6,123 nucleotides of DNA. Source: Deltaproteobacteria bacterium (GTDB taxonomy: Bacteria > Desulfobacterota > Anaeroferrophillalia > Anaeroferrophillales > Tharpellaceae). The position numbers and the translations under genes are program-made. Within the stretch, counting starts at the first letter, position 1; each line of letters starts with the position of its first letter. Shown piece by piece: positions 1 to 6,123 of the stretch. A model generated the notes under the pieces. It worked only from the letters and a program-made list of their open reading frames with translations, did no database searches and was not told where the DNA came from. Location of the stretch: assembly GCA_030640695.1 (NCBI GenBank), contig DAOWIX010000124.1, positions 1-6,123 on the forward strand. Reading direction: 5' to 3'.

Positions 1-1358
1 TCCTGATAATTCTTAAACTCATCAAAACTTGCACAGCCTGGTGCCAAGAGCACAACATCACCGGGTTCGGCAATGGTCACGGCGCGCTCAACGGCACTTT
101 GCAGATCATGAGCCTTAAAGCCCTTATCGTAATCCGACAGTTGCCGGGAAACTTCGACCGCAGCCCGACCAAAGGGAATTAATTCGCGCAAGCTCTGTTT
201 GAGAAGGCTGTCGAGAATCGTGAAGTCGGCCCCTTTATCGTAGCCTCCCAACAAAAGCACCAAAGGCTGCTCAAAACTGCTTACCGCTTTGATCACCGCA
301 TCAATATTGGTAGCCTTGGAGTCGTTATAGAAATCGACCCCGGCCCGACTTCCGACATACTCCAAACGATGGGCAATGCCGGAAAAATCGTTAAGTGCCG
401 AAACTATAACTTTCTCTTTTACCCCCCAGATCAGCGCCGCCAACAGGGCTGCGAGGTAGTTGGAACGATTATGAGCCCCCGGCAGTTTCGGGGTCGGGGC
501 TTTGAGTTCTCTCTCTATATAATTGCCCTCTAACGATCGGGCTTTAATAGTTATTCTATCTTCCAGCCAACTCGCCCCCGATTCAACCTCTTGCTCAACA
601 CTGAAAAAGAGAACTTCCGGCACATCTTCTCCGGCCTGATGACGAGCTTGCATGTCGGTACCAAAAGCGTTAAGCTCCGAATCGTCAAGGTTAAGCAGCA
701 AAAAATCTGACCTCTCCTGATTTCGACAAATTGCAACTTTGGCCTCAAGATAGGCCTCTGTGTCCGGATAGCGATCCTGATGGTCGGGAGTCAGATTTAG
801 AATGGTCGCAATCCGGGGATGAAAGCTCTCTATGCCTTCAAGCTGAAAACTACTAAGCTCCAAAATGCCTGCCGCAAATGACTCTTGTGCCATTTCAACC
901 GCCGGTCGCCCGAGATTGCCGCCGACAAAGGTGTTGATCCCGGCCGCAGCAAAAATCTCTCCCATCAAGGTCACAGTTGTGGTTTTTCCGTTTGTTCCGG
1001 TCAGAGCCAGTAGTGGGAAGTGACAATGGCGGGCAGCAAGTTCAACTTCCCCGATAATTTGACAACCACTGCGGCGCGCCACTTTAAAAAATGGAAGAGT
1101 CAGTGGTACGCCGGGACTAACAACAATCAAATTCCGATTTAGAAAGAACTTTTCACTATGGCCTCCGGTCTCGATATCGCTAATGCCGATATCTGCCAGA
1201 GTTTGCAAAACCTCATCAAGATCAGTTTCTGAGCGCTGATCACTACAGGCCACGGCCCAGCCTCGTAAGTGTAAAAATCTAACGGCGGCAATGCCGCTGA
1301 CCCCAAGGCCGACAACCAGAGCCTTTCTTTTTGATTTATGATTTTGCGTCTCTATCAT
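1..1358 (-). CDS. murD: UDP-MurNAc-L-Ala:D-glutamate ligase MurD (3' end outside window)
   Basis: A cytoplasmic Mur ligase that uses ATP to add D-glutamate to UDP-MurNAc-L-alanine. I translated 452 uninterrupted codons from the ATG at 1358; the frame leaves the window inside the C-terminal FDEFKNYQ motif, so probably only some 15-20 residues are missing. The N-terminal Rossmann-like UDP-binding domain has GLGVSG at 17-22 and SPGVP at 81-85. The ATPase domain has the P-loop GTNGKTT at 121-127, ELSSFQLE at 167-174, NLTPDHQDRY at 188-197 (His193) and Lys207 in LEAK, the expected carbamylated lysine. AHNRSN lies at 295-300. The C-terminal domain has HRLEYVG at 330-336, NDSKATN at 345-351, LLGGYDKGADF at 369-379 and LAPGCASFDEF at 438-448. 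Likely full length, about 470, is somewhat above E. coli MurD (438), with extra residues near 235-265 between the central motifs. The start overlaps the mraY stop (ATGA), and no Shine-Dalgarno sequence precedes it, so translation probably depends on ribosomes finishing mraY. Confidence 0.97.
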   Translation of the reverse strand, partial: MIETQNHKSKRKALVVGLGVSGIAAVRFLHLRGWAVACSDQRSETDLDEVLQTLADIGISDIETGGHSEKFFLNRNLIVVSPGVPLTLPFFKVARRSGCQIIGEVELAARHCHFPLLALTGTNGKTTTVTLMGEIFAAAGINTFVGGNLGRPAVEMAQESFAAGILELSSFQLEGIESFHPRIATILNLTPDHQDRYPDTEAYLEAKVAICRNQERSDFLLLNLDDSELNAFGTDMQARHQAGEDVPEVLFFSVEQEVESGASWLEDRITIKARSLEGNYIERELKAPTPKLPGAHNRSNYLAALLAALIWGVKEKVIVSALNDFSGIAHRLEYVGSRAGVDFYNDSKATNIDAVIKAVSSFEQPLVLLLGGYDKGADFTILDSLLKQSLRELIPFGRAAVEVSRQLSDYDKGFKAHDLQSAVERAVTIAEPGDVVLLAPGCASFDEFKNYQ

Positions 1359-2431
1359 CTTAATTTCAATGTACTTAAAGCAAAAAGAGCAAGAATCAGG
1401 GCAATAATCCAGAACCTGACAATAACTTTAGGCTCAGCCCAACCCTTCAATTCAAAATGGTGATGCAGTGGAGCCATGCGAAAAACCCGTTTACCAGTCA
1501 GCTTGAAAGATGCCACCTGAATAATCACCGACAGGGTCTCCAAGACAAAGATACCACCAACCAGAAAGAGCAGGATCTCCTGCTTGGTGACCGCGGCTAC
1601 GGCCCCCAGTCCGGCCCCTAAAGCCAGGGAGCCGACATCACCCATAAAGATCGCCGCCGGATAGGTGTTGAACCAGAGAAAACCTAAAGCCGCTCCGATC
1701 ATCGCACCGCAAAAAATCGCCGTCTCGCCAACCCCGACGACATATTGAATCTGCAGATATTCTGCCAACAGACGATGGCCGGCGACATAACTGAAGATCA
1801 TGTAAACGGCAAAAGCGACCAGTGAAGGCCCGGTGGCCAAACCGTCTAGACCGTCGGTCAGATTAACCGCATTTGAAGTGCCAACTACGACAATTGCCAT
1901 GAAAGGGATATAGAGAAGACCAAAATCTGGTAGAAGTCGTTTAAAAAAAGGCACCGTCAGAGTCGTCGAATAGCCCGGCAAAAGATAGACGATAGTCGCA
2001 AAGACCGAAGCAATAATAAATTGGGCGGCAAGTTTCTGGCGGGCTGAGAGACCGGTTGAATTGCCTTTGACAAGTTTTCGATAATCATCGACAAAACCGA
2101 TTGCACCAAAACCCAAAACTACGGCCAGAACCAACCATACATAAATTTCCGTAAGATCGGCCCAAAGTAGAGTGGCGACCGTAACCGAAAAGATGATGAG
2201 AACGCCGCCCATAGTTGGGGTTCCGGTCTTGACCTGATGGCTTTGCGGCCCATCCTCACGCACTACCTGTCCGATCTGCAAATCCTTGAGCCAGGCAATG
2301 ACCTTGGGCCCCAGGTAAAAAGCTATAAAGAGCGCGGTCAGAGCCGCATAGATGGCCCGAAAAGTAATATAGCGAAAGACATTAAAACCGGACCAGAAAT
2401 TATGCAGAGGATAAAGAATATGGTAGAGCAT
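1355..2431 (-). CDS. mraY: Phospho-N-acetylmuramoyl-pentapeptide-transferase MraY
   Basis: A polytopic inner-membrane enzyme that transfers phospho-MurNAc-pentapeptide from UDP to undecaprenyl phosphate, giving lipid I, the first membrane-bound peptidoglycan precursor. The 358-residue product matches the family length (E. coli 360) and is hydrophobic throughout, consistent with the ten membrane helices known for MraY. The family motifs are all present: KTGTPTMGG at 68-76, GFVDDYRK at 112-119 (Asp115, Asp116), NAVNLTDGLDGLA at 187-199 (Asp193, Asp196), MGDVGSLALG at 263-272 (Asp265, the Mg-binding aspartate by family knowledge) and MAPLHHHFE at 319-327 (His323-325). The start is set at the ATG at 2431, which shares its A with the murF stop (TGATG) and has GAGG seven bases upstream; a TTG one codon earlier at 2434 would add one residue. 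The stop overlaps the murD ATG by four bases. No missing catalytic residue was seen. Confidence 0.98.
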   Translation of the reverse strand: MLYHILYPLHNFWSGFNVFRYITFRAIYAALTALFIAFYLGPKVIAWLKDLQIGQVVREDGPQSHQVKTGTPTMGGVLIIFSVTVATLLWADLTEIYVWLVLAVVLGFGAIGFVDDYRKLVKGNSTGLSARQKLAAQFIIASVFATIVYLLPGYSTTLTVPFFKRLLPDFGLLYIPFMAIVVVGTSNAVNLTDGLDGLATGPSLVAFAVYMIFSYVAGHRLLAEYLQIQYVVGVGETAIFCGAMIGAALGFLWFNTYPAAIFMGDVGSLALGAGLGAVAAVTKQEILLFLVGGIFVLETLSVIIQVASFKLTGKRVFRMAPLHHHFELKGWAEPKVIVRFWIIALILALFALSTLKLR

Positions 2432-3924
2432 CAAACAGCCTCGAAATAGTTCAAAAGAGGATCAACAATCTTTTCCAGGGCTAAAGCCCGAGAACCCTTG
2501 ATCAGCACTAGAGGTTCAGCCGGCAGACGCTGTTGCAACAGAGTAACAGCGTCTGTTTGAGCTCCAGCCGGAAACATAAAGATACGCTTGTCCGGCAAAC
2601 CGGCAGATCGAGCAGCATTCGCCATATCTTCTACGGCACCGCCCAGCAGGACCAGCAGATCGGGTCGCAACTCAGCCACCCGGCGTCCGATACGCTGATG
2701 TAAAGACGCACTCTCTTGACCAAGCTCATTCATATCGCCTAAAACCAAGGCCAGAAAACGCTTTTCCCGCCGTTCGGCAACGGCAGTCAGGGCTGCCTCC
2801 ATCGAGTCAGGATTGGCATTATAGGCATCATGGATCAAAATTCCCGCCCCTTTTCCGAGTTCATATCTTTGCATCCGACCGGCCAGATTTTGAAAGCTCT
2901 CCAAGGCTTTGGCAACAGAGTCCGCTGTCACCCCTGATAAACAACTGCCGGCAGCGGCGGCCAAGGCCCCGTTCATCACGTTATGACGCCCCCAGCAAGG
3001 CAGTTTGATAGTTGCTTTTTCGTCGCCCTTGGCAAAAACAAAACTCAAACCCTCTGGAGTCAACCAGATTTCTGAAGCTTTCACTAACTCTTGCGCCGTC
3101 CCATGCGCGACATGTGCCCCGTGCGAGGTAACCGGCAGAAGGCCGATCTTATCCGGTAAACGCTCACTTACGGCGACCGGTACCATATCAACCAAATAAG
3201 GATCATCAGCATTATAGATTACAGTGCCACCCACTTTAATCTCGTCGATAACCTCACACTTAGCCCGAGCTACGGCGACCAAAGAACCCAAGCCCTGGAG
3301 GTGAGCTGCGGCAATATTTGTCAAAACCGCATAATCGGGCCGCGCGATGGCAGCCAAACAAGCGATTTCACCCGGCTCATTCATGCCCATCTCAAGTACT
3401 GCCACCTGACAATCGTCGGGCATTGCAAAAACTGTCAAGGGCAGGCCAATACGATTATTAAAATTCCCAGCTGTTTTATGAACTCGAAAATGAGGTGCCA
3501 AAAGATGGGCCAACATCTCTTTGGTCGTTGTTTTACCGTTGGAACCGGTCACCGCAATCACAACCGGCGCCACTTTCTCCAAACGCTTTCGGGCTAAAGT
3601 TGCCAGGGCTTTAAGACTCTCACTAACCGGCAAAAAAAGAGTCTGCGGATGGCGTTGTACTAAATTGACAAACCCTACGGAACCCTCTTCAACAACCACC
3701 GCCACGGCTCCATTGGTAATCGCCTGATCAATAAAATCATGCCCATCAAAACGCTCTCCCCGGAGAGCCACAAAGAGTTCACCCGGGCACGGCTTACGGC
3801 TGTCTATAGTGATCCCGGTCAGTTCAAAACCGAGATCAAGGCCAATACATCTCGGCAGAGCCTTTACCTGAAGCAGATCGGCCAGTTGCCCGAGTTTCCA
3901 GTAATGATGTCTGTTAGCACTCAT
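2431..3924 (-). CDS. murF: UDP-MurNAc-tripeptide:D-Ala-D-Ala ligase MurF
   Basis: A cytoplasmic ATP-dependent Mur ligase that adds D-Ala-D-Ala to UDP-MurNAc-tripeptide, the last soluble step before MraY. Numbering from the ATG at 3924 (497 residues), the N-terminal UDP-binding domain carries DSR at 41-43. The central ATPase domain has the P-loop GSNGKTTTKE at 127-136, EMGMNEPGEI at 178-187, the AHLQGLG motif at 207-213 and the probable carbamylated lysine at 222 in ARAK. GRHNVMN lies at 312-318. The C-terminal domain has GRMQR at 349-353, the MurF-diagnostic DAYNANPDSM at 366-375 and LGDMNELG at 395-402. A MurE identity is excluded by YNANPDSM and by the lack of a DNPR motif. A GTG at 3936 would add four residues and overlap ftsI by 11 bases. 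I prefer the ATG because GTGAG at 3932-3936 then sits seven bases upstream as a weak ribosome binding site and the start falls one base after the ftsI stop. The size is slightly above E. coli MurF (452). Its TGA overlaps the mraY ATG by one base. Confidence 0.96.
   Translation of the reverse strand: MSANRHHYWKLGQLADLLQVKALPRCIGLDLGFELTGITIDSRKPCPGELFVALRGERFDGHDFIDQAITNGAVAVVVEEGSVGFVNLVQRHPQTLFLPVSESLKALATLARKRLEKVAPVVIAVTGSNGKTTTKEMLAHLLAPHFRVHKTAGNFNNRIGLPLTVFAMPDDCQVAVLEMGMNEPGEIACLAAIARPDYAVLTNIAAAHLQGLGSLVAVARAKCEVIDEIKVGGTVIYNADDPYLVDMVPVAVSERLPDKIGLLPVTSHGAHVAHGTAQELVKASEIWLTPEGLSFVFAKGDEKATIKLPCWGRHNVMNGALAAAAGSCLSGVTADSVAKALESFQNLAGRMQRYELGKGAGILIHDAYNANPDSMEAALTAVAERREKRFLALVLGDMNELGQESASLHQRIGRRVAELRPDLLVLLGGAVEDMANAARSAGLPDKRIFMFPAGAQTDAVTLLQQRLPAEPLVLIKGSRALALEKIVDPLLNYFEAV
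2439..2442 (-). promoter_or_regulatory. Ribosome binding site of mraY
   Basis: A GAGG on the minus strand lies within the last codons of murF, seven bases before the ATG at 2431. The spacing fits that ATG better than the TTG one codon upstream (2434), where only four bases would separate them. It therefore decides the mraY start. Confidence 0.5.
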
Positions 3925-3925
3925 T

Positions 3926-5929
3926 TCAGATCTCACTACTCAATTGAAAAACAAAATCAAGCCCAGGCTCTAAAAGGGTTCCCGGAAGCGGCTTCTGGGC
4001 CACGATCCGCCCCTGACCTGAAATCTCCAGACTCCGACGATAACCGCCGACCAGAACCAATGCATCGCGAATCGTCTGACCGGTAAAATCCGGCATCACT
4101 TTTGTGGTTTTCATTAAATTTTCGGCAATTTCAGTCTCATGAACTTCCACTACAGAGTTGGAAGGTTCCTCATTTAATGGTACTTTAAGACCGGCGAACT
4201 CGGCCTCGGAGGCATAATTAAAATAACTGACCAGACGTCGGTTGATCCGCTGAAAAGCCGGGGCCGCGACCACGCCGCCGTAAATTGAACTACGGGGTTC
4301 GTCTATCATCACATAAACAACTTTTCGTGACTGACCGGCTGGTGGATCAACATATCCGACAAATGAAGCCCAATAATCACTATGAGAATAACTCTTCTCG
4401 ACAAAATCAAATTTTTGCGCGGTACCGGTTTTTCCAGCGACCCGGAAACCGGGAATACGGGCTTGGGGTGCGGTACCGTCATCCTCGACCACCAAACCCA
4501 AAGCTCGATCGACCTGTTGCGCCACGACAGCGCTGCAAACCCGCTCTGATGATTTTTTGACTGGGTGTTCATAAACCGTCCAGCCGCCGCCGCTGACAAT
4601 CTTGGAAACCAAATGCGGCGTCACCCGATAACCACCATTAGCCAGAGCCGCATAGGCGGCCACCAACTGCACCGAAGTCACAGCAACCCCCTGACCAAAA
4701 GCGAGATTACAAAGATCAATGGGTCGCCACTTACGCCAGGGACGCAAGCGACTGGAAGGTTCATGGGGATAATCTATACCGCTAGTCGAGCCGAAACCGA
4801 AATTTTTCAAGACCGTATCAAATCGCTCTGCCCCTACTCGATCAACAATTTTTGAACAACCGATATTACTGGAGTACTTCAGCACCTCATCAAGGCGTAA
4901 CTTACCATATTCGTGGGTATCATGAATCGTGCGACGGCCGACTTTAAAACTTCCCTCTTCACAATCAATGAGATCGTCGATCTTGTAAAGACCCGATTCG
5001 AGTGCTGCTATCAGGGTGAAAACCTTAAACGTTGAGCCCGGCTCCAAAAGGTCGGCTACGGCTCGGTTACGCCACAAAGCCGGGTTATTTTTAAGCTTGG
5101 TATTAGGGTTAAAACGAGGATTTTGGGCCATCGCCAGAATCGCACCATCACTAGCATTCATAACCAGGGCAACACCACCCTTACCCCGACTCTCGGTGAC
5201 CGCTCGCCCGAGCTCCTCTTCGGCCCAGGCCTGCAGGTTTCGGTCGATGGTCAGATAGACGGTTTTGCCTTTATAGCGCTCAAGTTCGGGGTGCTTGGAG
5301 CTGTCAACCACCTGGCGCCGGGCATCATGTTCCAACTCAAGATAGATCTGACGTCCCTGAAGATACTCTTCGTAATGAAGTTCTAGACCCTCCTGCCCCC
5401 GGCAATCGATATTCGTAAAACCTAAAACCTGGCCAGCCAATTCACGATTGGGGTAAACCCGCCGGTTCTCTTTCAAAAAAGCCAGTCCCGACTCTTTCTC
5501 ACACCAGGGTTTCAGAGCCTCGACCTGTTCTGGAGTCAAAGAACGCTTAAGCCAGACAAACCCCCGCTCACCACTCAGGCGCCTCTCTAAAGTTGAGGCT
5601 TTGACCTTTAAAATTGGGGCTATTCCTTTGGCAATTCGCTTCCCATCTTTAATCTGCCGGGGCGCGGCATAGAGCGCACTTCCTTTGACATTAACCGCCA
5701 AAGCCCCGCCGTCAGCAGCCAAAATCTCGCCCCGTTCACAATGAAGCAGTATATTCGAATTCTTCTGCTGTTGTTGTCGGGCCAGATAATAGTCGTGTTT
5801 TACGACTTGCAGAAAATAGGCGCGGGCGACAACTGCGACCAAACTAAAAACGACGACGCCAGCCACCAACCCTATCCGTAGCTGCAAACGACGTCGTTCA
5901 TTTTTGGATTCGCGCTTTGTCCGCTTCAT
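3926..5929 (-). CDS. ftsI: Septal peptidoglycan transpeptidase FtsI (PBP3-type, with C-terminal PASTA domain)
   Basis: A 667-residue class B penicillin-binding protein, which forms the D,D-transpeptide cross-links of septal peptidoglycan in partnership with FtsW. The N-terminus is short, basic and cytoplasmic (KRTKR, ERRR), followed by one membrane anchor at about residues 18-43. The periplasmic pedestal domain begins with the RGEI motif near 66-69 and includes the YPNRELAGQVLGF block near 159-171. The transpeptidase domain spans roughly 225-570 and has all three catalytic motifs: STFK at 299-302 (nucleophile Ser299, Lys302), SSN at 353-355 and KTG at 500-502. A linker of about 35 residues leads to a PASTA domain at about 611-665 (MPDFTGQ start, QKPLPGT core). 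The PASTA tail makes it longer than E. coli FtsI (588 residues). It shares ATGA with ftsL upstream, and its TGA lies one base before the murF ATG, with no murE between. An oddity is that the usual D-R after RGEI is replaced by A-A. Another monofunctional PBP2/SpoVD type is possible by domain content, but the dcw position makes FtsI the clear choice. Confidence 0.97.
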   Translation of the reverse strand: MKRTKRESKNERRRLQLRIGLVAGVVVFSLVAVVARAYFLQVVKHDYYLARQQQQKNSNILLHCERGEILAADGGALAVNVKGSALYAAPRQIKDGKRIAKGIAPILKVKASTLERRLSGERGFVWLKRSLTPEQVEALKPWCEKESGLAFLKENRRVYPNRELAGQVLGFTNIDCRGQEGLELHYEEYLQGRQIYLELEHDARRQVVDSSKHPELERYKGKTVYLTIDRNLQAWAEEELGRAVTESRGKGGVALVMNASDGAILAMAQNPRFNPNTKLKNNPALWRNRAVADLLEPGSTFKVFTLIAALESGLYKIDDLIDCEEGSFKVGRRTIHDTHEYGKLRLDEVLKYSSNIGCSKIVDRVGAERFDTVLKNFGFGSTSGIDYPHEPSSRLRPWRKWRPIDLCNLAFGQGVAVTSVQLVAAYAALANGGYRVTPHLVSKIVSGGGWTVYEHPVKKSSERVCSAVVAQQVDRALGLVVEDDGTAPQARIPGFRVAGKTGTAQKFDFVEKSYSHSDYWASFVGYVDPPAGQSRKVVYVMIDEPRSSIYGGVVAAPAFQRINRRLVSYFNYASEAEFAGLKVPLNEEPSNSVVEVHETEIAENLMKTTKVMPDFTGQTIRDALVLVGGYRRSLEISGQGRIVAQKPLPGTLLEPGLDFVFQLSSEI

Positions 5930-6123
5930 GGTAAAACCACCTTGTGCCCGGGGCGCGGCTCTTTAAGACCCAACAACCGGGCCAGACGAGCCAAATTCTG
6001 AGGCCTCTTTAAGGTCGCCAGCTCTGCCTGCAGCTTGTCCTGTTCCTCAATTAATTGTTTTTCATCCTGGCGCAACTCATTCAGCCTATAACCCCTTGTC
6101 ACAATTTTATTATTGAGCCAGGA
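5926..6123 (-). CDS. ftsL: Cell division protein FtsL, C-terminal part (5' end outside window)
   Basis: An open frame of 65 codons plus TGA enters from the high-coordinate edge; the start, cytoplasmic tail and membrane segment lie outside. What remains is a periplasmic coiled coil. Counting from the first visible residue, leucines fall at 17, 24, 31 and 38, a perfect heptad, with further leucines at 14 and 35, in a stretch rich in Glu, Gln and Lys. It ends in a conserved-looking tail (RPQNLARLARLLGL, then Pro-Gly and KVVLP). FtsL is a small bitopic divisome protein that, in other bacteria, pairs with FtsB and FtsQ and helps activate FtsW-FtsI. The identification rests on the coiled coil, the tail and the position directly before ftsI; the sequence family is weakly conserved, so context carries much of the weight. 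Its TGA overlaps the ftsI ATG by four bases (ATGA), which suggests coupled translation. Confidence 0.85.
   Translation of the reverse strand, partial: SWLNNKIVTRGYRLNELRQDEKQLIEEQDKLQAELATLKRPQNLARLARLLGLKEPRPGHKVVLP
5937..5943 (-). promoter_or_regulatory. Ribosome binding site of ftsI
   Basis: On the minus strand AAGGTGG lies seven bases before the ftsI ATG and differs from AAGGAGG at one base. It sits inside the last codons of ftsL, supports the ATG at 5929 as the ftsI start, and is the strongest Shine-Dalgarno-like site seen in the window. Confidence 0.7.

Noticed and set aside
551..748. A minus-strand open frame of 65 codons inside the murD region
   Set aside because: It is out of frame with murD, whose own frame is open from 1358 to the window edge and carries all Mur ligase motifs.
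2431..3936. The possibility that this gene is murE, or a MurE-MurF fusion filling the murE gap
   Set aside because: There is only one P-loop and one set of Mur ligase motifs, the length suits a single ligase, and the substrate-side motif is the MurF type (YNANPDSM) and not the MurE DNPR type.
3739..4086. A plus-strand open frame of 115 codons spanning the ftsI-murF junction
   Set aside because: It lies antisense to two well-supported genes, its product has no recognisable motif, and it crosses the junction of two unrelated proteins. It is a by-product of the minus-strand coding.
4309..4599. A minus-strand open frame of 96 codons inside ftsI in another frame
   Set aside because: It overlaps the transpeptidase domain of ftsI, including the KTG region, and its product resembles no family. 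ftsI is intact through this stretch, so no frameshift needs to be invoked.
1..6123. Internal promoters, terminators, repeats or mobile element traces
   Set aside because: No hairpin followed by a T-run, no inverted or direct repeat of useful length and no transposase remnant was seen by eye. Genes abut or overlap, leaving no intergenic space for them.

Overview
The window is an ordinary-looking stretch of a bacterial division and cell wall (dcw) cluster, read entirely from the minus strand. In transcription order it holds the 3' end of ftsL, then complete ftsI, murF and mraY, then murD, which runs off the low-coordinate edge a few residues before its expected end. Coding sequence covers essentially every base. 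There is no gap over 300 bases, no RNA gene, no mobile element, no CRISPR array and no visible terminator or promoter; the operon promoter must lie upstream, outside the window.

The genes form one pathway. FtsL and FtsI are divisome membrane proteins; FtsI is the septal transpeptidase that cross-links new peptidoglycan. MurD adds D-glutamate to UDP-MurNAc-L-Ala, MurF adds D-Ala-D-Ala to complete the UDP-MurNAc-pentapeptide, and MraY transfers the phospho-MurNAc-pentapeptide to undecaprenyl phosphate to give lipid I. The genes are packed to the base: ftsL/ftsI and mraY/murD share ATGA (4-base overlap), murF/mraY share one base (TGATG), and ftsI and murF are one base apart. This implies one transcript with translational coupling.

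The clearest departure from the textbook order (ftsL-ftsI-murE-murF-mraY-murD) is that murE is absent: ftsI is followed immediately by murF. The step that adds the third peptide residue must be encoded elsewhere.

The organism looks Gram-negative, probably Desulfobacterota/Deltaproteobacteria-like. The reasons are the dcw order, the protein texture of MraY and FtsL, and an FtsI with a C-terminal PASTA domain, which I associate with that group. This is inference from recalled family features, not a search. I found no convincing undescribed system; the findings are modest variations on a core operon.
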